Virus record (IMG/VR): IMGVR_UViG_3300023171_000041
Coordinates: 1-22,343 of that record
DNA: 22,343 nucleotides
Reading direction: 5' to 3' (one strand)
Source: a virus
Part shown: positions 13,111 through 21,229 of the stretch, one piece after another
Numbering within the stretch: the first letter of the stretch is position 1
Layout: every line of letters starts with the position of its first letter
Notes under the pieces: generated by a model
Database searches by the model: none
The model's input: the letters and a program-made list of their open reading frames with translations, nothing else
What the model was told of the DNA's origin: nothing
Position numbers and translations under genes: made by a program

Positions 13111-15075
13111 ATGGCATTTGATTTAAAAAAAATATGGCAGTTGCTGCAGGGAACAGAACTTCGCGATGAGTATGAAATACCCGTTAGTGAAGGTGAAGCC
13201 TCCGGTAATACCAAGAAATACAATATTAGTCAGCTGAAAGCACATATCTGGGCTTTTGTGAAACAGCAGATCGGCGAAGTAACGCAAGGTCCGCAAGGTC
13301 CGTCAGGTACCGCTGGTCAGCAGGGACAGCCTGGTCCCGGTGGCGCGAAAGGCGATAGAGGAGACAAAGGTGATCCTGGTTTAAAAGGTGATTCTGGACC
13401 TGCAGGTCCGATAGGAATACAAGGTCCGAAAGGGGACAAAGGTGATGCCGGTAGTGCAGGTGAACAAGGTTTGCAGGGTATTCAGGGAGATCAAGGGATC
13501 CGGGGTATTCAAGGTGAGACAGGTATTGAAGGTCCGAAAGGAGATGTGGGAGTTGGTTATTTTGAGAAGATTCCTGTTACTGTTGACTCAATAGGTGAAT
13601 TTACTATTGACTTTACGCAAAATAATAGACAGGAAAACTTTGGATTGTATCCTAATATAGAGATGTGGCAGGTGGATAATAATGGTGAATATTTCTATAG
13701 CAATTATTACAATAAAACAATAGTTGATAATGCTATTTCGTCAGTTACCATGTCTGCTTTTTTTATAGGATATATTTTGATTAAATCAACGCCAACTGTA
13801 TCGCCTCCAACGCCCGGAACTGGTGGGAATGGTCATGTGGAAGTTATCCCCTATTTAAATCCGGGCAGCCATGAGTTTCTGATTGATTTTACCAAGAATG
13901 ACAGGCAGCAGCTTTTTGGTCTTTACCCTATTGTAGAAGTTTATGCATACATAGGGGGCGATATAGAATTACTAGGTATCGGGGGGTATGAAAAGACTGT
14001 AATAAATGGAATAATAACGAGTATAAAAGCATTTTTACATGGTAATGAAGGATATGTTTTACTTAAGTCTAGTCCCGATGGATCATCTCCGGCTCCTGTT
14101 GATAAATCTGATTATTACGAGATCTTTCCTCTTAAAGGCAGTGATCCCGTTATCATTGATTTTACGCAAAATAATAGAAAAAAACTTTTTGGTCGTTTTC
14201 CATATATAGAAACTTTTCAAACGTATGTTGGAAATCCTTATTATCCACCTAATTACGAGACGCATTTATTTCTTGGTTTCGAAAAAATATTAGCTGCAGA
14301 TGGAAGCATCGAGAATATTACGATACCAGGAAGCATTTATGAAGGATATACAATAATTAAATCAAGTCCAGCTTTGCTGGTTCCAAGTCCGGGAGGGCAA
14401 GATGAGATTCCAGTTAATGGGAATTTTGAAGTAATCAATTTTACCGTGGATAGGACAATTAGTAGTAGTGTTACAGTTGATTTTACTGTGAACAACCGGC
14501 AAGAACTGTTTGGACTTTATCCATTAATAGAAGTTTGGGTTTACGTGGAAGATGGAACTGGTAGTAGAAAGGAGACTACGATTTCAACTTTTTTCACTAA
14601 GTCTTTCGAAAATGATGGTTTAAAATCTATTTCCTTTGATGTGAATGATGATGGATACCTGATTCTAAGATCAAGTCCGACCGCTTCAGCTCAAAATCCT
14701 GTTAATGAGTCTGTAATCAAAATTCCTGCAAATTCAGATTATACCATAAAAGGAATAGGTTATAACAACTTCATCACAGTCCCTGAAAACCTGGATAATG
14801 TGGAAAGGTCATTGGTATTTCCGAGTGCATCTGCAAACCCCGGTAAGCAAATGACCTTCTTTTTGTCTGGTACATGGGGCGAGACTAATAACGTCTGGAA
14901 ATTAACTTCTACTGGGGGCGGTAATATTGTGGATCCAAATTATAAAGCGTTTGCAAATGGCTTCCGCGCAACTTCAACTCCAGATGGGCTAGAAGAGTTC
15001 AATCCAAGATTTTTCATCTTTCAAAGTGATGGGGTGAACTGGATGACCGTGAACAACCGCTACGTTCCAAATTAA
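13111..15075 (+). CDS. Collagen-like tail fibre with four tandem beta domains
   Basis: 654 residues. The N-terminal 55 residues (FDLKKIWQLLQGTELRDEYE) probably attach to the tail. Residues 60-149 are 30 uninterrupted Gly-X-Y triplets, a collagen-like triple-helical shaft. There follow four copies of a domain of about 91-106 residues, each opening with DFTxNNRQxLFGLYPxIEVW and closing with GYxxIKSSP, with first Asp codons near 13609, 13885, 14157 and 14475. A different C-terminal domain (about residues 545-654) ends in FFIFQSDGVNWMTVNNRYV. This build suggests a trimeric fibre with repeated binding modules, the part that would touch the target cell. It sits between baseplate genes, not at the operon end, and begins directly after the LysM-like stop. 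Confidence 0.75.
   Translation: MAFDLKKIWQLLQGTELRDEYEIPVSEGEASGNTKKYNISQLKAHIWAFVKQQIGEVTQGPQGPSGTAGQQGQPGPGGAKGDRGDKGDPGLKGDSGPAGPIGIQGPKGDKGDAGSAGEQGLQGIQGDQGIRGIQGETGIEGPKGDVGVGYFEKIPVTVDSIGEFTIDFTQNNRQENFGLYPNIEMWQVDNNGEYFYSNYYNKTIVDNAISSVTMSAFFIGYILIKSTPTVSPPTPGTGGNGHVEVIPYLNPGSHEFLIDFTKNDRQQLFGLYPIVEVYAYIGGDIELLGIGGYEKTVINGIITSIKAFLHGNEGYVLLKSSPDGSSPAPVDKSDYYEIFPLKGSDPVIIDFTQNNRKKLFGRFPYIETFQTYVGNPYYPPNYETHLFLGFEKILAADGSIENITIPGSIYEGYTIIKSSPALLVPSPGGQDEIPVNGNFEVINFTVDRTISSSVTVDFTVNNRQELFGLYPLIEVWVYVEDGTGSRKETTISTFFTKSFENDGLKSISFDVNDDGYLILRSSPTASAQNPVNESVIKIPANSDYTIKGIGYNNFITVPENLDNVERSLVFPSASANPGKQMTFFLSGTWGETNNVWKLTSTGGGNIVDPNYKAFANGFRATSTPDGLEEFNPRFFIFQSDGVNWMTVNNRYVPN
13288..13557 (+). 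repeat. 30 collagen-like Gly-X-Y triplets in the fibre
   Basis: Ninety codons with Gly at every third position and frequent Pro, Lys, Asp and Gln between, including repeated GPKGDKGD-type units. It encodes a rod-like trimeric shaft. Short 9-base units repeat at the DNA level, so length could change by slippage or recombination. Confidence 0.9.
13609..14679 (+). repeat. Four tandem beta-domain modules in the fibre
   Basis: Modules start about 276, 272 and 318 bases apart. The module head DFTxNNRQxLFGLYP and tail GYxxIKSSP are conserved while the inner sequence differs strongly between copies, the pattern of old duplications under diversifying use. Possibly carbohydrate- or surface-binding units; this is inference. 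Confidence 0.8.
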
Positions 15076-15099
15076 TCAAAATTAATAAATATAATAGAT

Positions 15100-16632
15100 A
15101 TGAGACGACACATCATTATGCTGTTGCTGGGTTTGGTGACACTCAGCCTTAAAGCACAGGAAACGCCGCCACCATTTGACGGAAATTTTAAACAACTAAG
15201 TACGTCACAATTTTATCTGCACCTGCCAGACTCCGCTGTGTGGCAGTATAAAGGGCTTGCCTATGGGTGGGCACAGTTAGGACGATTTAAAGATATTAAA
15301 AACCTTCATGATCTAATCAGTAATACTCAAACTTCGGTGAATTTAAAAGAGGATAAAAGTAACAAAGTAACTTCCCTAAATAATCCAGATGATTTAACTT
15401 ATCCCACTAGCAAGGCTGTTGCAGATGCAGTTAAAAGTATTGAAAGTCCGACACCTACATTGAACCAGGTGATGTCTGCAGGTAATACAACAGATAAAGA
15501 TATAAATGTAGGCCAGTTCACACTTTCAAGCACATTAAATGTAATACCTAATAAAAATAAAGGAAGATACGCACTCTCAAGTAATGGCAATGTGATAATA
15601 AACCTTCAGGAAGAGGTGGGTATCAATTCGCTTGGTGTTACTAATATTGGTGTTGGAATTAGGGCCTTACTAAATAATTCTGGCACTGAATCGCAAGGTT
15701 TTGGTACTACAGCACTCTATAATAATGCAGGAGCATCTTCGAATGGGTTCGGGAATTCAGCTTTACAGAATAATACTGGGATAGAATCAAATGGCTTTGG
15801 AAATCAATCTTTATCATTCAATACCGGACGGGAATCGAACGGCTTTGGTTATAATTCTGTATCTCACAATACTGGTAGTTCTGCAAATGGTTTTGGGAAC
15901 TATTCCATGGCTAATAATATTGGGTATAACTCAAATGGTTTCGGTAACTCATCCTTAATTAATAATAAGGGAAATTCATCTAATGGTTTTGGTTCTTTAG
16001 CGCTGGGGAATAATGAGGGTAGCTATTCTAATGGGTTCGGTGAACTGACATTGCATGATAATACTGGAGAAGCGTCCGGAGGTTTTGGTTTTGCTGCGCT
16101 ATCAAATAACACAGGTAATTCTTCCAATGGTTTTGGTAATTATTCTCTGCATGATAACACTGGTAGTCAGTCAAATGGTTTTGGTAATTCTGCTCTAAGT
16201 CAAAATAGCGGGATAGCATCTAATGGATTTGGAAATGCTGCTCTAAGTCAAAACAATGGTGGCGCATCTAATGGTTTTGGAAGCTGGACATTGGCATATG
16301 TCGCTGCTGATTCTTATGATTTGACAGCAATTGGTAATGAGGCTGCAATGGGATCTCCGGATGTACCTGTTTCATTTCAGAATTCTACTGCTATAGGAGC
16401 GAAAAGTACAATTACAAAAAGCAACCAGGTTACCTTAGGGAATAGTAATACGGAAGAAGTCCGCACAACTGGTGCTTTTATAAGCAGGCAGTTAAAACTA
16501 TCAAATCTGAATTCCGAACCTATTTCATCTTCTGATACAGGGATTAAAGGTGAGCTCAGGGTAACCGGTGGATTTATCTATGTATGTATTGATACTAACA
16601 CCTGGGTAAGAACTGCACTGCAATCCTGGTAG
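15100..16632 (+). CDS. Signal-peptide-bearing repeat protein, YadA-head-like (fibre or surface protein)
   Basis: 510 residues. The N-terminus is a Sec signal peptide: RRH, the hydrophobic IIMLLLGLVTLSL, and a likely cut after KA or KAQ. Then come a domain ending in LTYPTSKAVADAVKSI (a phrase common in Bacteroidota fibre-like proteins), 13 copies of a 16-residue repeat SNGFGNxSLxxNxGxx (codons 15691-16314) expected to form a beta-solenoid, a YadA-head-like stretch (STAIGAKSTITKSNQVTLGN), and a C-terminal domain with IYVCIDTNTWVRTALQSW. Phage fibres are assembled in the cytoplasm and do not normally carry signal peptides, so it may be exported to the periplasm or cell surface of the producing cell. 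Alternatives: a fibre that acquired a signal, or a lysogenic conversion (moron) gene. It starts 24 bases after the collagen-like fibre gene. Confidence 0.7.
   Translation: MRRHIIMLLLGLVTLSLKAQETPPPFDGNFKQLSTSQFYLHLPDSAVWQYKGLAYGWAQLGRFKDIKNLHDLISNTQTSVNLKEDKSNKVTSLNNPDDLTYPTSKAVADAVKSIESPTPTLNQVMSAGNTTDKDINVGQFTLSSTLNVIPNKNKGRYALSSNGNVIINLQEEVGINSLGVTNIGVGIRALLNNSGTESQGFGTTALYNNAGASSNGFGNSALQNNTGIESNGFGNQSLSFNTGRESNGFGYNSVSHNTGSSANGFGNYSMANNIGYNSNGFGNSSLINNKGNSSNGFGSLALGNNEGSYSNGFGELTLHDNTGEASGGFGFAALSNNTGNSSNGFGNYSLHDNTGSQSNGFGNSALSQNSGIASNGFGNAALSQNNGGASNGFGSWTLAYVAADSYDLTAIGNEAAMGSPDVPVSFQNSTAIGAKSTITKSNQVTLGNSNTEEVRTTGAFISRQLKLSNLNSEPISSSDTGIKGELRVTGGFIYVCIDTNTWVRTALQSW
15691..16314 (+). 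repeat. Thirteen 48-base coding repeats (16-residue solenoid)
   Basis: Consensus SNGFGN[ST][AS]LxxNxGxx, repeated 13 times in register, the last copy ending in a divergent sequence. Codons vary between copies much more than the residues, so protein-level constraint is likely. The array could gain or lose copies by recombination. Confidence 0.88.
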
Positions 16633-16670
16633 TATTCGAATCATCTTCAAATTTATTAATCAGTAAACAC

Positions 16671-17042
16671 ATGGAAAAATTCATTCGCCTCCTTCTTGGA
16701 AATAACGACCTGCCTACTTTTTGTGCGGCTATGGTGATCGCTCTGGCGGGAGCCTTAATCTCACTAAAAATCAAGGCAGGGAAGCGCGATAAACTTAGTC
16801 CGGAAACGCCATTTCAGTTCTCCTGGAAGTTCCTTGTTCAGGATAACCTTTTGAAGTTATTCGCCGGTATTCTACCAGTAGTCATTGCCATCAGGTTCTC
16901 TTCGGAGTTCTTTGGTCAGGATTTAACTATGGGCTTTGCCTTTCTGATAGGTCTGGGTAGTGATTCTATATTAAGCAGGCTGGAGAGTTTACAGGAAATG
17001 GCTAGAATATCAGTTTCAGATAAAACAATAAACAACAGATAA
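16671..17042 (+). CDS. Small membrane protein with about three helices, holin candidate
   Basis: 123 residues with hydrophobic segments near 14-34 (LPTFCAAMVIALAGALISL), 59-76 (LLKLFAGILPVVIAIRF) and 86-103, joined by a basic loop (KIKAGKRDK) and ending in a polar tail. Size and topology suit a holin, which the endolysin at 8985 would need, but no holin family is recognised and the gene lies 7 kb from the lysis genes. It is separated from the preceding gene by 38 bases and overlaps the hub gene's start by one base, so it is part of the late operon. Confidence 0.55.
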   Translation: MEKFIRLLLGNNDLPTFCAAMVIALAGALISLKIKAGKRDKLSPETPFQFSWKFLVQDNLLKLFAGILPVVIAIRFSSEFFGQDLTMGFAFLIGLGSDSILSRLESLQEMARISVSDKTINNR

Positions 17043-18022
17043 TGCTCAATCTTTCACTAAATATTGTCATCACAGACCCTAAGGGTAATTATACTTTAGC
17101 ATTTACTTCAGCAGCAACTGTTGAGATAGAAAGCTCCTGGAAAAATCTTACCGATACAGCGAAGATCACTTTACCACGACATATCCGCTTAAAAAATAGC
17201 GTTTACGATGACATCAATAATGTTATTGTCCGTGGTTCGAAGGTAGAAATTAATCTTGGTTACGACGGTGATATGAAAAGAGAATTCACAGGTTATGTTG
17301 CAAAAGTAGATGCAAAGACTCCTTTTTCGATAGAATGTGCAGATGAGATGTGGAAGCTGAAACAAACCACATTCAATAAAATATGGCGCAAGGTAAGCCT
17401 TCGGGAAGTGCTATCTTTTATCTACAAGGGGGAAATAAGGGTTGCCGACATTAACATTGGAACTTACCGGATCGTGAACGCCAGTGCGGCTAAGGTACTG
17501 GACGATTTAAAGGAAATGGGCTTTTATAGTTATTTCCGCTATGATGAAGTATTGAAGGATATTGTGCTTTTTTCTGGGTTTGGAGGTTATGCGCTTGGAA
17601 CCAGTGATAAGGCAGTTTACAACTTTAACAAGAACGTCATAGAGAATAGTCTCAGCTACCGGTTGCAGGAAGATATGAAACTGAAGGTTACTGCGGTTTC
17701 AATGCATAGCGATAATACCAAAGTTGAGGTTGAAATAGGGGATGAGGGTGGTGACAAGCGCTCCTTGCAATGTCCGGTTAATCTGAACAAGGCAGAGGTG
17801 ACTAGTTTTGCGAAAGCAAAGTTTCAGCTGCTGAAGGTAGCAGGGTATAAAGGTGCGGTAACGGGATTCGGTATTCCCTATGTAAAACACGGCGACGTGG
17901 TGACTGTGCAGGATGATATGTTCCCGGAAAGGTCGGGCGCTTACTTCGCAGATACGGTGAAGGTTACTTTTGGTACAGGGGGCTTCAGAAGAAATGTAGA
18001 ATTGGGTTATAAAGCATCATAA
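17042..18022 (+). CDS. Baseplate hub protein (gpD / gp27-like)
   Basis: 326 residues with the layout of hub proteins: a first beta-barrel domain (ATVEIESSWKNLTDTAKITL, then VEINLGYDGDMKREFTGYV), a central domain with a conserved-looking helix (SAAKVLDDLKEMGFYSYF), and a second barrel late in the chain (YKGAVTGFGIPYVKHGDVVT, GAYFADTVKVTFG). This is the fold shared by T4 gp27, P2 gpD and the N-terminal part of VgrG. It forms the trimeric centre on which the spike sits. It is immediately followed by the spike gene. Confidence 0.8.
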   Translation: MLNLSLNIVITDPKGNYTLAFTSAATVEIESSWKNLTDTAKITLPRHIRLKNSVYDDINNVIVRGSKVEINLGYDGDMKREFTGYVAKVDAKTPFSIECADEMWKLKQTTFNKIWRKVSLREVLSFIYKGEIRVADINIGTYRIVNASAAKVLDDLKEMGFYSYFRYDEVLKDIVLFSGFGGYALGTSDKAVYNFNKNVIENSLSYRLQEDMKLKVTAVSMHSDNTKVEVEIGDEGGDKRSLQCPVNLNKAEVTSFAKAKFQLLKVAGYKGAVTGFGIPYVKHGDVVTVQDDMFPERSGAYFADTVKVTFGTGGFRRNVELGYKAS

Positions 18023-18474
18023 TGAAAGAACTGATAAGAGAAATAACAAAGGGTGCATTCGTCGCAACCACAATTGGTCATGTGAAAGCAGTAGATCGGG
18101 AGAATTCAACCTGTGATGTAGAAACCCTGGCTGACGGGGATGTGCTGGACGTGAGGTTAAGGGCGGCTGTGGATGAGCAGCAGAAAGGGATCTTTCTGTT
18201 TCCTAAAATCGGCAGTTCGGTAATCATAGCACCCATAGCAAATAACAGTACCCAATATTATGTGGCCATGTTCAGCGAAGTTGAAGAAATGGTGATCCAG
18301 ATTGAGGGGCAGGTGCTGCAGATAGATAAAGATGGTTTTAGCCTTCGAAATGACAAGGAAGATTTAAAAGCTATCCTGACTACGTTCTGTGAGGAGATGC
18401 TGAAGATCTATGCACCAAAAAATGTACCTGGTATAAATGTTTTAAAAACACGTATTAAAAACCTTCTAAAATGA
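18022..18474 (+). CDS. Baseplate spike protein (gpV-like, OB-fold)
   Basis: 150 residues. Residues about 12-85 fit an OB-fold (FVATTIGHVKAVDRENSTCD, VLDVRLRAAV, GIFLFPKIGSSVIIAPI), followed by a short strand-rich piece (VIQIEGQVLQIDKDGFSLR) that would make a small beta-helix, and a helical tail. This is the P2 gpV / Mu gp45 family that makes the membrane-piercing tip. No HxH metal-binding apex is visible, so the tip is either blunt or completed by another protein. Overlaps the hub stop by one base. Confidence 0.78.
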   Translation: MKELIREITKGAFVATTIGHVKAVDRENSTCDVETLADGDVLDVRLRAAVDEQQKGIFLFPKIGSSVIIAPIANNSTQYYVAMFSEVEEMVIQIEGQVLQIDKDGFSLRNDKEDLKAILTTFCEEMLKIYAPKNVPGINVLKTRIKNLLK

Positions 18475-18689
18475 GTTTAAACAAAAAACAACTGGTTCAG
18501 GATTTAACAACGCTGTATGAAAATACAATGGGTTCCAATACTGATGAGGTAACGGCAAAGGATGACTTTATAAATTATCTGGCAAACGCTATCGATGCCT
18601 ATGTTAAATCGGCAACAATAAAATATAGTGGCGGCTTAACAGCGCCTAATGGTCCGGTTAGTGGAACTTTTAACCATACCATAGAATGA
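18471..18689 (+). CDS. Small baseplate-operon protein of unknown function
   Basis: 72 residues with a helical first half (NKKQLVQDLTTLYENTMG, DDFINYLANAIDAYVKSA) and a short glycine-rich end (YSGGLTAPNGPVSGTFNH). It overlaps both neighbours by 4 bases (ATGA), so it is translationally coupled to the spike and the wedge gene. No family recognised. The end of the spike protein (about residues 112-130) is similarly helical, which suggests the two might meet. Confidence 0.6.
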   Translation: MSLNKKQLVQDLTTLYENTMGSNTDEVTAKDDFINYLANAIDAYVKSATIKYSGGLTAPNGPVSGTFNHTIE

Positions 18690-18994
18690 GTTATGTAAAT
18701 GATATTCTCCTTTCTTCAACAAATGATTTGTTGATAGAAAACGGGGATTTTGTAGTCGGGCCATCTGATGATCAGCATATCATGCTGGTCCTGCTCAACT
18801 CTCCGGGACAACTGAGGCATGAGCCGCTCATTGGTGTTGGCGTACAACGCTATAAAAACAGCAGACTGGACCTGATTGCAATTACCAAACTAAAGCAGGA
18901 AATACGCTTGCAGCTTCAGCTTGATGGCTTTGACGCGGCCACTATTGAAACCATAATTAAAGATCAGGAAATAACCGTAAACGCAGAACGATAA
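18686..18994 (+). CDS. Baseplate wedge protein (gp25/gpW-like)
   Basis: 102 residues matching the small gp25-like wedge family (P2 gpW, Mu gp46): an N-terminal segment (DILLSSTNDLLIENGDFVVG), a helix followed by SPGQLRHEPLIGVGV (about 39-53), and a C-terminal strand-helix part (LKQEIRLQLQLDGFDAATIE). These proteins connect the hub to the wedges and nucleate sheath assembly. They are universal in contractile systems, so its presence supports a complete baseplate. Confidence 0.82.
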   Translation: MSYVNDILLSSTNDLLIENGDFVVGPSDDQHIMLVLLNSPGQLRHEPLIGVGVQRYKNSRLDLIAITKLKQEIRLQLQLDGFDAATIETIIKDQEITVNAER

Positions 18995-19800
18995 TGGCAA
19001 GAGAAACAGAAATTATTTATAACGAAGCCCTGGCAGAAAAGCAGGCACAGCCTGAGCTCGCTCAGCTAAACAGCCCAAGTACAACAGCAATCTGGAGCAA
19101 CTGGTTACGTATTTTTGCAAGTATCATCCACCTTTTTGAAGTTAAGATGGATACCTTTAAAGCTGAAATACAAAATATAATTGATACCAATCAATATGGT
19201 ACATTGTACTGGTGGGCATTGCGTGTTAAAGAGTATCAGCATGGTGATCTTTTACAATTCCTGAATAATCACTTTGTATATCCGGCGATTAATCCTCTTA
19301 AACAAATTGTAGGTCTGGTGTCTATCACCGATGAAAGGGGGATTGTGAAAGTTAAGGCAGCAAAGGTCATCAATAATCTGCCAAAGGAGCTGAGTGCTAC
19401 TGAAGCCGCAGGCTTGCTGTCTTATTGCCAGCAGATCAGGCCGGCAGGTACACGTATAGCGGTGGAAAGTCTTCCTGCCGATTTAATGAAGGTGCGTCTG
19501 AACATCTATTACAATGCACAAATAGACCTTGACACACTCAAACCAGCCGTAGAAGCTGCGTTTATCAACTATATCAACACACTGGAATTTGATGCCGTAT
19601 TTTATGTAAATAAAATGATTGATGCTATTCAGTTGGTACCAGGCGTGATCAAAGAGCAGGTAGAGGTTCTGGATATTGCAGTAAAGCAGGGTTTGGATCC
19701 TTATACACAGTTTACTACCAAGTACCAGGCTAAATCGGGTTATTTTAAGATAGACACAGATCATCCACTATCGTCAACTTTAAATTATATAGCAGGATGA
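18994..19800 (+). CDS. Baseplate wedge protein (gpJ-like)
   Basis: 268 residues in the position and with the features of the baseplate J family (P2 gpJ, Mu gp47, T4 gp6): a helical N-terminus with TTAIWSNWLRIFASIIHLF, a middle beta region (VGLVSITDERGIVKVKAAK), and a C-terminal part with LPADLMKVRLNIYYNAQID and a final KSGYFKIDTD. It forms the wedge ring that opens during contraction. Slightly shorter than P2 gpJ (302). Starts one base before the gp25-like stop and ends 4 bases into the next gene. Confidence 0.75.
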   Translation: MARETEIIYNEALAEKQAQPELAQLNSPSTTAIWSNWLRIFASIIHLFEVKMDTFKAEIQNIIDTNQYGTLYWWALRVKEYQHGDLLQFLNNHFVYPAINPLKQIVGLVSITDERGIVKVKAAKVINNLPKELSATEAAGLLSYCQQIRPAGTRIAVESLPADLMKVRLNIYYNAQIDLDTLKPAVEAAFINYINTLEFDAVFYVNKMIDAIQLVPGVIKEQVEVLDIAVKQGLDPYTQFTTKYQAKSGYFKIDTDHPLSSTLNYIAG

Positions 19801-20279
19801 GGTATTCTTTTAATATCAATAAGCTTATTGATCTGCTATTGGCTAATATGTTTCACAAGCCGGCACATGTTGCCTGGTTGCGCAGCGGGTTGAAGCCTTT
19901 AAAAACGACTTATGCTGAACTGATGACATTGCGGGGCAGCAAACTTGCTGAAGCTACGATTACAAGTTCAGTAAACCGGATCACAAAGGCACTGAATGAT
20001 AAGTTTAATGCCACAGGAATATATTTGGTACACGAACTGGACTACGTAGATAGTGCATTTGAATTTCTTGCGATAGACCCTCACTACGACGAATTTGATT
20101 ACCTGGGGGAAGAAAATCATACGCCGCCGGCCTTTGACTTTTTATCCAGTGAGTATGATCCTGATAATGATTTTATAGTGAGGGTGCCAAATGCTTTAGC
20201 ACTCAGGGTTAATGAAATAAAGGCATTTATTTTTAAACATACAATGGCCGGTCGCCGGTTTAACATAGAATTATATTAA
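19797..20279 (+). CDS. Tail protein I-like baseplate component
   Basis: 160 residues following the gpJ-like gene with a 4-base overlap, the usual place of P2 gpI / Mu gp48. Helical N-terminal part (NINKLIDLLLANMFHKPAHV, LKTTYAELMTLRGSKLAEAT) and an acidic aromatic middle (EFLAIDPHYDEFDYLG), ending in IFKHTMAGRRFNIELY. Such proteins attach fibres to the wedge. Family assignment is from order and size more than from motifs. Confidence 0.6.
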   Translation: MRYSFNINKLIDLLLANMFHKPAHVAWLRSGLKPLKTTYAELMTLRGSKLAEATITSSVNRITKALNDKFNATGIYLVHELDYVDSAFEFLAIDPHYDEFDYLGEENHTPPAFDFLSSEYDPDNDFIVRVPNALALRVNEIKAFIFKHTMAGRRFNIELY

Positions 20280-20280
20280 T

Positions 20281-21162
20281 ATGAAAGAGCTTTTAAAAAT
20301 ACAAGGTGGATATCCACGTCAGATGGATTATCTTTTTAATCTGCAAAATGAATTGTTTACCATGAATAATTCTCTTTTTGCAGGATTGGGAATGGATCTG
20401 GCACTATCCGGATGTGCAGTGACTGATCACGGAAACGGATCTGTCGACATTGCATCAGGATTGGTTTACGTTGGGGGAGAGGTGCTGCGGTTTGATGGTG
20501 TTTCAAATCTTACCGGCTTTACTACCAAGACCCTCTCCAAAGGTCCGTTCGTAGCGACAGATCCAAAGATATTTGCAGATCAGCAAGCGAAAAATGTTTA
20601 CCGTGAGGCTAAAGCTGTAGTGACTGAGCGGTCTTCTGTTCTGCAACTGCAGATCAAAAATACTAACCTGTATAATCTCAAGGATTATATCAGTGATACG
20701 GTTTCTGCGGCTGATGTAAAAGGAGCGATCAGGCAGATTTATGATCTGGATAATACCTTACTCGCTAACTTTGATAGTTCTGGACTGGGTATTTCTGCAA
20801 GATGGAATGGATGGGCGCTGATGAATGGTCAGAATGGTACGAGAGATGTTCAGGGTAAAGTCCTGATTGGTACCGGAAGGTTTACTGATCCGCTCACTGG
20901 TATCCAGACCGTATATGGTAATGGAGATTCGGGGGGTGAGAAATCCCATAAACTGATTGTTGCTGAAATGCCCAGGCATAATCATGGTTCTGGTAGAGGA
21001 CCAAGTCGTGACAGAGCCCGTGGGGATTTAAATACTGTGGGTTTTAATGGCTCAAATTATACTTTTAACGCCGATGAATGGACAGCACCGGCAGGTGATG
21101 ATCTTCCCCATAATAACATGCAACCCTATGTAGTTGTATATTTCATTATGAAAATAGCCTAG
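20281..21162 (+). CDS. Tail collar / receptor-binding protein
   Basis: 293 residues. The first 170 (KELLKIQGGYPRQMDYLFNL) would bind the baseplate, with a helix-rich linker. The last 120 are a phage tail-collar domain: WNGWALMNGQNGTRDVQGKV, then GEKSHKLIVAEMPRHNHG and the end DDLPHNNMQPYVVVYFIMKI. The paired histidine motifs (HNHG and PHNNMQPY) are standard for collar and short-fibre C-termini, where the histidines can hold metal. It would act in target contact. It is the last gene of the late operon, followed 6 bases later by a terminator hairpin, and probably the rightmost gene of the element. Confidence 0.75.
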   Translation: MKELLKIQGGYPRQMDYLFNLQNELFTMNNSLFAGLGMDLALSGCAVTDHGNGSVDIASGLVYVGGEVLRFDGVSNLTGFTTKTLSKGPFVATDPKIFADQQAKNVYREAKAVVTERSSVLQLQIKNTNLYNLKDYISDTVSAADVKGAIRQIYDLDNTLLANFDSSGLGISARWNGWALMNGQNGTRDVQGKVLIGTGRFTDPLTGIQTVYGNGDSGGEKSHKLIVAEMPRHNHGSGRGPSRDRARGDLNTVGFNGSNYTFNADEWTAPAGDDLPHNNMQPYVVVYFIMKIA

Positions 21163-21168
21163 CATAAA

Positions 21169-21213
21169 TTTAAGACCTTGATCATTCAAGGCCTTAAATC
21201 TTTTTCGTTTTTT
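21169..21213 (+). terminator. Terminator of the late operon
   Basis: Hairpin with 6 bp, one mismatch and 6 bp around a 4-base loop TCAT (arms 21169-21181 and 21186-21198), followed by TCTTTTTCGTTTTTTTG. It lies 6 bases after the collar-protein stop and would insulate the chromosome from late transcription. Confidence 0.8.
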
Positions 21214-21229
21214 TGATGAATTTAAGCAG

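Noticed and set aside
15691-16314. Regular 48-base units as a possible CRISPR array
   Set aside because: The units are translated in one frame without stops, have no separate spacer and repeat parts, and vary by synonymous changes; no cas genes are near.
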